From Alicyclobacillus suci (lineage in GTDB: Bacteria; Bacillota; Bacilli; Alicyclobacillales; Alicyclobacillaceae): a stretch of 64,000 bases of DNA. How positions within the stretch are numbered: position 1 is the stretch's first letter; every line of letters starts with the position of its first letter. Of the stretch, positions 8,108 through 16,029 are shown one piece after another. The notes beneath the pieces are model-generated. The model made no database searches. It was not told the DNA's origin and was given only the letters and a program-made list of their open reading frames with translations. Position numbers and translations under genes: made by a program. The stretch lies in contig NZ_JAFMTW010000018.1 of assembly GCF_017329615.1 (NCBI RefSeq), positions 1-64,000 on the forward strand, written 5' to 3'.

Positions 8108-9844
8108 TTAGTTACCTCCGTGACCTGGATCAACCCACATTTTCCCGAATTGATCTTCCACAATGTCACTTGGAACGACACCGTGCAGCCAAGGCTGAAT
8201 GCTGAAATAGCCAACGTTTTGGTAATACGGAACCCATGCTGCATCAGACATGACCTTGTTAATCACTTTGCCATAAAGTTCGTCTCTTTGCTGTTGGTCG
8301 GTTGAGTATTCAGCTTGGTTCAACCATTCATCGACCTGAGCATTCGAGTAGTTGTTCATATTGTTACCTGCTGCAATCTGATTCGAGTTGAAGAGTGTAT
8401 TCAAGAAGTCAGATGCATCCGGGAAATCCTGTTGCCAACCGCTCTCATATACTTGTGCTGTGCCCGACATGGCCTTTGTCAGGAAGTCCTTCCAGGTCAC
8501 TTCGTGGATGTTTACAGTAATCCCGATTTGTTTCATCATTGCTTGGAAAGCTTGGTCCTGCTTCTTGGCATTGTCCGTGTTTTCATTCCACAAATCGAGT
8601 GTCAAGCCATTCGGATATCCTGCTTCCTTCAGGAGTTGTTTTGCCTTCGTCAGATTGTACGAGTACTGAGCACTCGGATCTAATTTCGAAACATATCCCT
8701 CTATCGTGCTCGGGAGCGGTTGGTTCAGCGGTTTAACAGCGCCATTGTTGATCTTTATAATCTGGCTGTCCTGGAACGCATACTCAATGGCTTGGCGAAC
8801 CTTGATGTTACTCAATGGGTTCGGCTTGCCGTTGAGCGTTGGCTTCATGTTCAAACCGACATATTCAATAGAGCTCATAGGCTGTGTCACGACATCGCTC
8901 TTGTACTTCGGCGAATTCATGATGGTAGGATAAGCAGCTGAAGGAATGCCATCGCCACCTATCAACCATGGGCTCATCAGGGCTGTCTGACCTTGCTCCC
9001 AGTGCAGTGCAGCCAATTGACCGTTGTTGTTAATGTTAATAGTTACCTTATTCAAGTACGGTAGTTGATTCCCAGACGAGTCCTTCTGCCAGTAATGTGG
9101 GTTTTTCACAAGGACTACCTGGCTTTGAGTATTCTTTTGTACCTCAAACGGTCCTGTGCCCATTGCTTGCGTGGTATCTAATGCTGCATTGCCGACCTTC
9201 TTTTCAAAAGCAGGGTCAACTGCAGAAGCAAATGGCATCGCCATAATCTTTAAGAAGAACTGCTCTGGCTTGTCCAGATGAATGACCAACGTGTTTTTGT
9301 CTGGCGTGCTGATACCACTAATGGTCTTCGCTTGACCGTTGTAGTACGCCTGCGCACCAGTGATGTCCATGAAGAATTGATTCCCTGGCGACGGTTTTGG
9401 CTTCAGATTTTTATCCAAGACGCGCTCAATCTCATATACGAAATCCTGTGATGTGAGCGGATCACCATTGGAGAATGTTACACCTTTGCGCAAATGGAAA
9501 GTATATGTCTTCCCATCGTTCGAAACATCCCAACTTTGTGCCAATTCACCCGTAATATTATGTGTACTTCCCGAATAGGTGACCAATTGTTGATAAACCT
9601 GAGAGACAACTTCCGTTGATACGGTATCAAATTCGATTGCCGGATCTAGATCTGGAACTGCTTGAGCCATATCAACTGTAATTGAGCCGCCCTCAACTGG
9701 TTTCTCACTAGAGGATGTACCACCAGCAGAAGGAGTACTAGCTGTTGAGCCGGACGTGCTGTTCGTGCCACAGCCTGCCAGTAATACAGAAATCATCCCG
9801 ACACCTGCAACCGTTGCCATACCCCGTTTCCAAATATCTTTCAC
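8108..9844 (-). CDS. oligopeptide ABC transporter substrate-binding lipoprotein (OppA-like)
   Basis: 578-residue extracellular solute-binding protein of family 5. The N-terminus has a Lys/Arg start, a hydrophobic stretch and the lipobox LLAGC, so it should be lipid-anchored outside the membrane. A Ser/Thr/Gly linker follows. Family landmarks include YTFHLRKGVTFSNGDPLT and AIEYAFQDSQI. The GTG at 9844 is preferred over an ATG at 9886: GGGGGAAG lies just before it and the signal peptide then begins with VKDIWKRG. No permease or ATPase genes are adjacent, so it is an orphan binding protein that must share a transporter. Confidence 0.9.
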   Translation of the reverse strand: MKDIWKRGMATVAGVGMISVLLAGCGTNSTSGSTASTPSAGGTSSSEKPVEGGSITVDMAQAVPDLDPAIEFDTVSTEVVSQVYQQLVTYSGSTHNITGELAQSWDVSNDGKTYTFHLRKGVTFSNGDPLTSQDFVYEIERVLDKNLKPKPSPGNQFFMDITGAQAYYNGQAKTISGISTPDKNTLVIHLDKPEQFFLKIMAMPFASAVDPAFEKKVGNAALDTTQAMGTGPFEVQKNTQSQVVLVKNPHYWQKDSSGNQLPYLNKVTININNNGQLAALHWEQGQTALMSPWLIGGDGIPSAAYPTIMNSPKYKSDVVTQPMSSIEYVGLNMKPTLNGKPNPLSNIKVRQAIEYAFQDSQIIKINNGAVKPLNQPLPSTIEGYVSKLDPSAQYSYNLTKAKQLLKEAGYPNGLTLDLWNENTDNAKKQDQAFQAMMKQIGITVNIHEVTWKDFLTKAMSGTAQVYESGWQQDFPDASDFLNTLFNSNQIAAGNNMNNYSNAQVDEWLNQAEYSTDQQQRDELYGKVINKVMSDAAWVPYYQNVGYFSIQPWLHGVVPSDIVEDQFGKMWVDPGHGGN

Positions 9845-9913
9845 ACAACTTCCCCCATTTTTTATAATCGCTCGAATTTGATACACTGATTATCGAGCCA
9901 CCGAATAATCTGT

Positions 9914-9942
9914 ATTATATGTCGAAATTCATTGATTCTCAA
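9914..9942 (-). promoter_or_regulatory. promoter of the OppA-like gene
   Basis: On the minus strand TTGAGA and a perfect TATAAT stand 17 bases apart, about 70 bases before the GTG start. Confidence 0.75.
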
Positions 9943-10074
9943 CAAGTAAACAAATATTAAATTTATAAATTAACAAAAAATAGACGTCGTAATGGAATTT
10001 AGATTTATAAATGAAGGGATTCAATAAATTTTATGGTGCATGAATATCAGCTTTTTAACAACCTTTTAAGAAAG

Positions 10075-10167
10075 CAGATACCGGGGACGCACCATGCTAC
10101 ACCATGCTATATGTAACTTGAGGATAGCACTGAGCGTCTAATTCGGTAGACAGATACCGGACACGCA
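10075..10167. repeat. pair of CAGATACCGG-CACGCA direct repeats
   Basis: CAGATACCGGGGACGCA at 10075-10091 recurs with two changes at 10151-10167. A 9-base ACCATGCTA duplication lies at 10091-10109. Words like GATACCGGGGACG are, from memory, common at the edges of REP/IS200-type mobile repeats in Firmicutes. No transposase gene is present, so this is at most a remnant. Confidence 0.4.
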
Positions 10168-10460
10168 AACTTAGGCTCCTCTGCACAGCATTATGCAGTG
10201 TTTGGTATAAATTCGGTCAAGGCGACAAGGTGTCCCATACGAACCGTGCGCGGGTGCAATGCCATTTACCAAGTACACCTATACAGGTTCGCAGGTTGTC
10301 CCAGCAATCAAACAAATCGTTCCGTATGTGTCGTTTCAGACCCTCGTCATTCCAGGTGAACGTTCTCTCAAGTGAGTCGGAAAAACGCGGGAGCGAATTG
10401 CTCACGTTACAGAAAGTGCGATTGTATGAATCCGGACAGCACAGGCCTAGCATAGGTGTA
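10168..10460. other. gap with a possible short coding remnant
   Basis: No promoter or RNA gene is clear. One short plus-strand frame from the ATG at 10259 to the stop at 10374 reads like protein (VVPAIKQIVPY then VSFQTLVIPGERSL). It lacks a ribosome site and matches nothing I recognise, so it is noted only as a possible gene fragment. Confidence 0.3.
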
Positions 10461-10841
10461 TCACAGCTTATCTCGCACGTCTGCAAATGTCAGGGCCATG
10501 TAGCGGTCAATATCGTCTAACAACTTGTTCCCTCGGAAGTTGACGCAATGCCCTTCTGTCGTTGGCGTGAAATGATCGACGTAGTCACCGTCTATCTTCA
10601 CCCGGATGCCAGCATCACTTTTGCGAAATGACAACTCATGGCCCTCCACCAAAAGCGCTAGTTCCTGTTCGTTCTCCTCTACGCTTGCTAGCGCAAAGTC
10701 GATGACGTCCGAAATATCCTCCATAAACATCGTGAAGTACCCGCGTATCTTACCCCAGTCCGACTCAATCGACCGGCGCTTGGCCGCGTCATCCGCGTAA
10801 CGTTCGTTAATCTTGTTGATAAAATCCGCACGAAAGGACAC
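10461..10841 (-). CDS. conserved hypothetical protein
   Basis: 126-residue soluble protein I cannot assign. It opens VSFRADFINKINERYADDAAKRR, is rich in charged residues and helices, and has no signal peptide or membrane segment. The C-terminal half looks like alternating strands (DAGIRVKIDGDYVDHF). A GTG start with GGAGGAGG a few bases upstream argues for real translation. It lies alone, just downstream of the tRNA-Gln terminator on the same strand. Function unknown. Confidence 0.65.
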   Translation of the reverse strand: MSFRADFINKINERYADDAAKRRSIESDWGKIRGYFTMFMEDISDVIDFALASVEENEQELALLVEGHELSFRKSDAGIRVKIDGDYVDHFTPTTEGHCVNFRGNKLLDDIDRYMALTFADVRDKL

Positions 10842-10887
10842 GGGGTTGCCTCCTCCTATATCGGTACAAGGTAATTGGTAAAAGTCG

Positions 10888-10921
10888 ATAAAACAAAACC
10901 GCCCCGAGTGATGGGGCGGTT
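10888..10921 (-). terminator. terminator of the tRNA-Asn/tRNA-Gln operon
   Basis: AACCGCCCC/GGGGCGGTT hairpin, followed on the minus strand by TTTTGTTTTAT. It ends transcription of the two tRNAs. Confidence 0.85.
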
Positions 10922-10930
10922 CGAATAGAC

Positions 10931-11004
10931 TGGCTGCCGAACTAGGACTCGAACCTAGACTAACTGAGTCAGAGTCAGTCGTGCTACCATTACACCATTC
11001 GGCA
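10931..11004 (-). tRNA. tRNA-Gln (CTG anticodon)
   Basis: Minus strand reads a TGCCGAA/TTCGGCA acceptor stem, the D-arm GTGTAATGGTAGCAC, an anticodon stem ACTGA/TCAGT around the loop CTCTGAC (anticodon CTG), a GGTTCGAGTCC T-arm and an encoded CCA end. It reads CAG codons. Confidence 0.93.
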
Positions 11005-11010
11005 TTAATT

Positions 11011-11085
11011 TGGCTCCCCGAGTAGGATTCGAACCTACGACCCTCCGATTAACAGTCGGATGCTCTACCGCTGAGCTATCGAGGA
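11011..11085 (-). tRNA. tRNA-Asn (GTT anticodon)
   Basis: Minus strand has a TCCTCGA/TCGGGGA acceptor stem, D-arm TAGCTCAGCGGTAGAGC, anticodon arm CCGACTGTTAATCGG with anticodon GTT, T-arm GTAGGTTCGAATCCTAC and an encoded CCA end. Six bases separate it from tRNA-Gln. Confidence 0.95.
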
Positions 11086-11096
11086 ATGTAGATTAA

Positions 11097-11152
11097 CGGA
11101 TGCAAAAGCCCATCTCGTACCAACTTGGCGTGTCGTCAAGTTGCCGCATCCG
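11097..11152 (-). other. nested stem-loop leader before tRNA-Asn
   Basis: Outer arms CGGATGC/GCATCCG enclose inner arms CAACTTG/CAAGTTG. It lies between the tRNA promoter and tRNA-Asn, so the 5' leader of the precursor should be strongly folded. Its role is unknown; RNA processing is one possibility. Confidence 0.5.
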
Positions 11153-11168
11153 ATGAACCACGGTTTAT

Positions 11169-11197
11169 ATTATAAGGACTTACATTCATCAGATCAA
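11169..11197 (-). promoter_or_regulatory. promoter of the tRNA operon
   Basis: Minus strand TTGATC and TATAAT with a 17-base spacer, just upstream of the folded leader. Confidence 0.75.
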
Positions 11198-11259
11198 TCC
11201 TCATTTACAAATTCGTTTGCCCTATACGGAGCGGAAGTTCCGAATAGGTTGCGCCGAAC

Positions 11260-11295
11260 AAAGGGCATAAAGGGCATAAAGGGCATAAAGGGCAT
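11260..11295. repeat. 9-bp tandem repeat, four copies
   Basis: Four perfect head-to-tail copies of AAAGGGCAT, ending about 70 bases before the coat-protein start. Perfect short units of this kind can slip during replication and change promoter spacing. Confidence 0.9.
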
Positions 11296-11366
11296 ATAGA
11301 ATGGTCGGTATTGCATAACACAATGTTCCATTGCTGAAACTACAGAAAAAGGAGGAATGTTTGAAT

Positions 11367-11978
11367 ATGCAACCTCTGATGCAAAACGCGCCGGCTAACC
11401 AATCGTACAATCATGGCGGGCACGAGTTGTTCGATGTGTCGGAAGTCCTTTCGGGAACCATTCATGTGCTAGACCAATATCTGATATTTCGACAATACGT
11501 TCGGGATTCAGAGTTGATTTCCATTTTGTCCCGTCAATATCAGCATATTCTCAACGCGTATAATGCTATGGTGGAGACGTTTTCTACCGGTCGTGCACCG
11601 AATCGCCCCTATATACCATATCAGGCACAACCTCAACAAATCGTATATGGATTGGAGCCGACGGAGCCGAAGCGGCCGAGTACATCCATTCAGGACATCA
11701 ATGATCAGAGTATTTCCGGTTACATGTTAGGGCTTATCAAGTCTGCAGGTTCACTTTTGACGATGTCTGCAATGGAGGTCACCAATCCGTCTATGCGCAG
11801 ATTGATGGCACAAATGGTGCCTTGTTACATCGAGATGGCGTATGAGATTTTTCTTTATCAGAACAAGCGGCGCGATTATCAGGTTCCTCAATTGTCACAG
11901 CCTGATATGGCACAGTCGCTTACGTCGTTTCAGGCGACCAACAACGTCAGTTCACCGGTTAATCCTTCGTTTCAGTGA
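11367..11978 (+). CDS. CotF-like spore coat protein
   Basis: 203-residue protein resembling the CotF/spore-coat family of small helical proteins. It is rich in Gln, Met and Asn. It has a first helical block with LDQYLIFRQYVRDSELISIL and a second with GYMLGLIKSAGSLLTMSAMEV, then VPCYIEMAYEIFLYQ and a loose Gln/Ser tail. GGAGG at 11351 serves either the ATG used here or a TTG six bases earlier. Single gene with a strong terminator. It indicates a spore-forming host; the family call rests on the overall pattern. Confidence 0.7.
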   Translation: MQPLMQNAPANQSYNHGGHELFDVSEVLSGTIHVLDQYLIFRQYVRDSELISILSRQYQHILNAYNAMVETFSTGRAPNRPYIPYQAQPQQIVYGLEPTEPKRPSTSIQDINDQSISGYMLGLIKSAGSLLTMSAMEVTNPSMRRLMAQMVPCYIEMAYEIFLYQNKRRDYQVPQLSQPDMAQSLTSFQATNNVSSPVNPSFQ

Positions 11979-11997
11979 GTTTGACGATTTCATGGGT

Positions 11998-12038
11998 ACG
12001 TGTACAGTGCGGATTCCGCGCTGTACACGTTTTTTGTT
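11998..12038 (+). terminator. intrinsic terminator after the coat protein gene
   Basis: Long stem ACGTGTACAG-GCGG / CCGC-CTGTACACGT followed by TTTTTTG. It separates the coat gene from the LysE exporter. Confidence 0.9.
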
Positions 12039-12101
12039 CTATTGGTTCTGCTTGTGCGTAAAGATACGTACAAGCAGGCTACATGCAAAGGAGCGGAAGC
12101 A

Positions 12102-12725
12102 TTGGGCGACTTACTTCGATATGTCATGTTGGGATTGGCTCTATCTGCGCCAATTGGGCCGATTAATGCCGCTCAATTGGACAAGGGAATGAAGTATGGA
12201 TTTATGAATGCTTGGATGGTTGGCCTGGGCGCAATGCTCGCGGACATTCTCTATATGACATTGATATATTTCGGCCTATCTAATCTTTTTCACATCCCTG
12301 GCGTTGATGTGTTTCTTTGGATTTCCGGAAGCATCATATTGATGTACATCGGCATTGAAACCTTATTGCATGCAAGACAATTTCAGTTCACCTCTGACAT
12401 TCGGCAGGAGTCGAGCGCGAGATCGTTTATGACAGGATTTCTGATGGCGGTATCGAATCCGATGAATTTTGTATTTTGGTTTGGGATTTACGGCTCTGTT
12501 TTGGCGCAGGCGGCTCATCAGGAAGGGCGTTTGACATTTCTCGGGCATAGTGTCGCTATTTTTCTTGGCATCGCGGTGTGGGATGTAAGCATGGCACTTG
12601 TAGCAAGTTTCTTTCAACGATATGCAAATCGCCGTATACTTCAATTTACGTCAGGCGTAGCGGGCCTCTCACTGATTGGTTTTGCCGGTTACTTTGCGGT
12701 GCAAGCGCACCAAGCGCTCTTTTAA
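12102..12725 (+). CDS. LysE family amino-acid exporter
   Basis: 207-residue inner-membrane exporter of the LysE/ArgO/RhtB family, which extrude basic or other amino acids. The start region LGLALSAPIGPINAAQLDKG is the family signature, and about six hydrophobic helices follow, with NPMNFVFWFGIYG in the second half. TTG at 12102 is chosen because AAAGGAG lies 8 bases before it and the length fits the family; the longer frame from 12000 runs through the upstream terminator. It is followed by a YqcI/YcgG protein and, in convergent orientation, an APC permease. Confidence 0.87.
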   Translation: MGDLLRYVMLGLALSAPIGPINAAQLDKGMKYGFMNAWMVGLGAMLADILYMTLIYFGLSNLFHIPGVDVFLWISGSIILMYIGIETLLHARQFQFTSDIRQESSARSFMTGFLMAVSNPMNFVFWFGIYGSVLAQAAHQEGRLTFLGHSVAIFLGIAVWDVSMALVASFFQRYANRRILQFTSGVAGLSLIGFAGYFAVQAHQALF

Positions 12726-12788
12726 TTGAGAGACAGGCACCCGACCTACTCCTATGCCATAGCATGCATGGCGTAAGGGGCGATGGTT

Positions 12789-13610
12789 ATGGAGAGATTG
12801 CTGACAAAGCAATGGATAGAGGACAATCTACAAACTTTAACAGAATGGCAACGCGATGCGTATACATCGTTTGTGAATCGCGTTGGTGATAAGGAGAATT
12901 TATATCCCTGCGTACCAGGAAGGCAGGGATTGTTAGAAGGGCATCTGAGATTTGGTTTTCTGCCGGATCCACGAACGAAAGTGGCCCGTGAGGTTTTAGC
13001 GGACTTGTTGCGACAGTATGATAAATGTGCTCGACAAGCGGGGCGCTACACCTCTTTGGTCATATTTTATGAAACGTCGTTGTTGCGCACGTTGGATGTT
13101 TTGGGATTCGAATCCTTGTTTTGGTCCATTCTGTCCGACTTACACCAATTGGATGAAACGGTGTGGCCAAATCATATTTCGATGGATCCCAATCATTATT
13201 CGTGGGAATTTTGTTTTGGTGGACAGCCGTACTTCGCATTCTGTTCTACTCCTAGTCATCATCTGCGCAAGAGTCGATATTCTGAGTACTTTACGATGGC
13301 CTTTCAACCTCGATTTGTCTTTGACGATATTCACCAAAATACAGCATATGGGCGGAGACTGAAGCAAGCCATCCGCAGACGGCTCGCTGCATATGATGAA
13401 GTCCCGATTCATCCAGCTTTGGGGTGGTACGGTGAGGCAGAAAATCATGAGTGGCAACAATATTTTTTGCGGGACAATGAGTCAATGCCAACACAGTGTC
13501 CATTTAAACATGGAACCGCTTGGGGTGCCGACCGATTGATGTTAAATGAGTCGCGTTTGTTTCCGGTGCCTGATGAGGGACATGGCGACAAGCAAAACGA
13601 CGAACGCTAG
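12789..13610 (+). CDS. YqcI/YcgG family protein (possible heme-dependent N-hydroxylase)
   Basis: 273-residue soluble protein of the YqcI/YcgG family. Typical landmarks are FPC-like YPCVPGRQGLLEGHLRFGF near the start, FWSILSDLHQLD, the FGGQPYFAFCSTPSHHLRKS block with paired His, and FQPRFVFDDIHQ. From memory, this family includes heme enzymes that N-hydroxylate guanidino groups (GntA, DcsA, AglA). The His residues here could bind heme, but that is inference. The ATG at 12789 fits AAGGGG spacing better than the one at 12783. The last 69 bases overlap the 3' end of the convergent APC permease. The LysE exporter lies just upstream. Confidence 0.72.
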   Translation: MERLLTKQWIEDNLQTLTEWQRDAYTSFVNRVGDKENLYPCVPGRQGLLEGHLRFGFLPDPRTKVAREVLADLLRQYDKCARQAGRYTSLVIFYETSLLRTLDVLGFESLFWSILSDLHQLDETVWPNHISMDPNHYSWEFCFGGQPYFAFCSTPSHHLRKSRYSEYFTMAFQPRFVFDDIHQNTAYGRRLKQAIRRRLAAYDEVPIHPALGWYGEAENHEWQQYFLRDNESMPTQCPFKHGTAWGADRLMLNESRLFPVPDEGHGDKQNDER

Positions 13611-14870
13611 GCTTGCGAAGAAGCCAATACGGCTGGTTTTATCGAATAGTGCGCCGACAATCGCGGAGATAATGAGCAAAAAACCGATGATGGATTTCGC
13701 TTGGCCCATCGGATCGATATTCATGATTCGACGATGGCTGAGTAAAATAAACATCCATGTGTACAGCAACATGATTCCTGCTGCAGTCGTGATATCTTCG
13801 TACACATGTGTTGGAATCATGTAGGTCAAGGACAGCGAGGAAAACAAACCTAGGGTTGTGATAAAGAGCGCGGGAAGGGGAAGACGGTGCGAATTTTCGG
13901 TGGTGCTGCGTTGAAATACACGTGGTGCATCTCCATCCTCCGCCAGTGATACGAGCATGAGTGTAACGGAGTAGAGTGACGCGATGAGGACGGAGAATCC
14001 AGCCACGACGAAAATTGCATTGAAAAAGTGGAGCAGAACAGGCAAATGGTAGGGGGTTAATGCAATTACAAAAGGGCTTTCGTTGGTCGACAAATGCGTC
14101 TTGGGCATTAAGAGTATGGCAAAGAAAATGGATGACAAGTAAAGAACGGTGAGGGAAATAATCATCCATTGGCCCGCGCGGATAATTTTTTTTGGCTCTT
14201 TCAATTCGGGCGCCATGAGTCCCAGTACTTCTATCCCGCCAAACGCGTAGAAGCAAAATATGAGGCTTGTCCACAGATTCATGACCCCCGTGCTGGAGAA
14301 CAGTGGTTGCCCCGCTGACATCGTATGTTGGAGAATGGTTTGGTGATTGATATAACCAAATTTTTTAAAGAAAATTGTCGCAGCGACGATGACGAACAAG
14401 AGGATGGCGGCAATTTTGACGACAGACAGCGCGTTTTCTGTGCGTTCGAACCCACGAACCCCAAGTGCGACGATAACCACGGCCAATGCCGCATACAAGG
14501 AGGCCAATACCCAGAGCGAAACGCTCGGAATCCAGTATTGTGTGAATAGTCCAAGCGCAGTCAATGTACTTCCTAAAATGAGCATTTCAGATATCCAATA
14601 AATCCACCCGTTACTAAATCCCGCCCACCGTCCATAAGCCATCTTGGCATACGTGCGAAAGGACCCTTGTTCTGGGTGCATGATAAAAAGTTGTGCCAGT
14701 GCTTCATAAACAATGTACGTTCCTATTGCGGCGAGACTAAAGGTAATGAGTACCGCTAGCCCGGCTTTTTGGATGGCGACCATCGAGCCGAGAAAATATC
14801 CGGTTCCTGTTGTAAGCCCAACACCCATCAGGGCAAATTGTCCCCACTTTAGATTCCCTTTATTACCCAT
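13542..14870 (-). CDS. APC family amino-acid permease
   Basis: 442-residue transporter with about twelve hydrophobic segments, of the amino acid-polyamine-organocation superfamily. The first helix carries GVGLTTGTGYFLGS, a variant of the substrate-binding GxGxG motif, and the sixth region has FYAFGGIEVLGLMAPELKEPKK, a classic APC signature. GAAAGGACG precedes the ATG. Its 3' end overlaps the YqcI/YcgG gene in antisense, and the DUF1989 gene lies divergently upstream. The substrate is unknown; the neighbours favour an amino acid or guanidino compound. Confidence 0.88.
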   Translation of the reverse strand: MGNKGNLKWGQFALMGVGLTTGTGYFLGSMVAIQKAGLAVLITFSLAAIGTYIVYEALAQLFIMHPEQGSFRTYAKMAYGRWAGFSNGWIYWISEMLILGSTLTALGLFTQYWIPSVSLWVLASLYAALAVVIVALGVRGFERTENALSVVKIAAILLFVIVAATIFFKKFGYINHQTILQHTMSAGQPLFSSTGVMNLWTSLIFCFYAFGGIEVLGLMAPELKEPKKIIRAGQWMIISLTVLYLSSIFFAILLMPKTHLSTNESPFVIALTPYHLPVLLHFFNAIFVVAGFSVLIASLYSVTLMLVSLAEDGDAPRVFQRSTTENSHRLPLPALFITTLGLFSSLSLTYMIPTHVYEDITTAAGIMLLYTWMFILLSHRRIMNIDPMGQAKSIIGFLLIISAIVGALFDKTSRIGFFASLAFVVLLVAMSLIRHRKQTRLI

Positions 14871-14953
14871 GCTGTCTTGTCGTCCTTTCGTCTATGGCGC
14901 GAATAAAGAGTCCATGGCGGTTCCATAATGGCTGAAGTGAAGGAGGGGATATC

Positions 14954-15541
14954 ATGCGAAACGAGCATTTTGTTCCAGCGACAAGGGCTATTGCGTTTAC
15001 GATGAAGAAAGGTCAAATCGTTCGCATTATCGATGTTGCCGGCGAGCAGGTTGCCGATGTGGTGGCATATCGCTCTGGTGATTACTCCGAGAGGCTCGAT
15101 CCGTCAGTCACCATGGATGCCCTCCGCGTCTATAAACTGGGTAAAAATGATGTTTTGTATACAAATAAATACCGCCCTATGTTCACCATTGTAGAGGATA
15201 CTGTGGAATGCCACGATTTGTTTAACTCGGCTTGTAGAAGTGAAATGTATGAATTTCTCTACGAAAAATCGAACCACCGTAGCTGCTACGGCAATTTAAA
15301 TGAGGTTTTAGAGAAGTATGAGGTTCCAATACCCGACCAACATTACACCGTGAATTTTTTCATGAACACCGCATTGTCCCCAAATGGGCGCGTGGCAGTA
15401 GAACGTCCCCTTTCAAAGGCGGGAGATTATGTTTCCTTGCGAGCGGAAATGGATGTTGTCGTCGGCGTGTCTGCCTGTCCGTGTGAAGAGAGCGTCGTGA
15501 ATGGGTTTACGTGTACCCCGCTACGAATTGAAATCTGCTGA
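14954..15541 (+). CDS. DUF1989 / urea carboxylase-associated family protein
   Basis: 195-residue protein of the DUF1989 family. It shows the GQIVRIIDVAGEQVADVVAY start, the Cys/His-containing VECHDLFNSACRSEMY core, HRSCYGNLNE and the VSACPCEESVVNG C-terminal block. These Cys, His and Asp residues probably bind a metal. Members sit beside urea carboxylase, and a pair of them forms carboxyguanidine deiminase in guanidine degradation. Here only one copy exists and no carboxylase is near, so it may act on another amidino compound. GAAGGAGGGG precedes the ATG; the gene diverges from the APC permease. Confidence 0.85.
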   Translation: MRNEHFVPATRAIAFTMKKGQIVRIIDVAGEQVADVVAYRSGDYSERLDPSVTMDALRVYKLGKNDVLYTNKYRPMFTIVEDTVECHDLFNSACRSEMYEFLYEKSNHRSCYGNLNEVLEKYEVPIPDQHYTVNFFMNTALSPNGRVAVERPLSKAGDYVSLRAEMDVVVGVSACPCEESVVNGFTCTPLRIEIC

Positions 15542-15612
15542 GTTGGCAGGGGGCTGTGGCCGCCTTGGTACGCCGTGAGGGCCTTCTATCATACCATGCA
15601 TGGAGAGTGCAC

Positions 15613-15645
15613 AAACGGCCCCACATGTGTAGGGCCGTTTGCTTC
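15613..15645 (+). terminator. terminator after the DUF1989 gene
   Basis: AAACGGCCC / GGGCCGTTT perfect stem with a short T-rich tail, about 70 bases past the stop. Confidence 0.7.
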
Positions 15646-15706
15646 ACGCGGGCAGTGTTTCATACGCATTGATTCTTATGGGATTCGCTCGCTATATTTT
15701 GGTGTC

Positions 15707-15874
15707 TTATTGATTCAATCCGTCATCGTTGACCATCGGTTGAATTTCATTAGTGCTGCCCTTTGTATGTTTCTGATTTGTGAGGTTTTCGCTTTCGAGT
15801 TCCTTCAACTGTTTCATGACGCTTGGCGATTTCATCATGGTTCCTTTATTCTCCGATTCATTTTTCGAAGTCAT
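15707..15874 (-). CDS. small hydrophilic protein
   Basis: Candidate 55-residue protein, MTSKNESENKG then KSPSVMKQLKELESENLT. It is very rich in Lys, Glu, Asn and Ser, with no hydrophobic segment, as in some small spore or stress proteins. GGGGGGAATG lies upstream of the ATG used; an ATG 24 bases earlier is possible. I recognise no family. It fills the gap between two terminators and codon use looks normal, but it could still be chance. Confidence 0.45.
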   Translation of the reverse strand: MTSKNESENKGTMMKSPSVMKQLKELESENLTNQKHTKGSTNEIQPMVNDDGLNQ

Positions 15875-15959
15875 TCCAACATTCCCCCCAACCAGCAATT
15901 GTCTGAAATCCTTTTTAAGATGAGAATTTCGTGTGGTCGTTATACATCCCTAGTCGCCT

Positions 15960-15995
15960 AATGCAAAAAGGGCATCTGCAGAGGCCCTTTTGCAT
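15960..15995. terminator. bidirectional terminator
   Basis: ATGCAAAA-GGGC / GCCC-TTTTGCAT stem with A- and T-runs inside the arms, 35 bases past the end of the HDO-like gene on the minus strand. Confidence 0.7.
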
Positions 15996-16029
15996 CTATC
16001 TATGTGAATCTCGTGATTCAGTTGGGTGT

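Noticed and set aside
10217..10520. Overlapping frames of about 90 codons on both strands
   Set aside because: No ribosome site, atypical composition and no family resemblance.
11222..11410. Minus-strand frame reading repeated YAL units
   Set aside because: The repeated peptide is only the translation of the 9-bp DNA repeat; no start signal.
13639..14274. 211-codon minus-strand frame inside the APC permease
   Set aside because: Out-of-frame shadow; the permease frame has clear transmembrane and family motifs.
14871..14953. Guanidine riboswitch before the DUF1989 gene
   Set aside because: The short gap lacks the ykkC core and the paired ACGR-loop hairpins.
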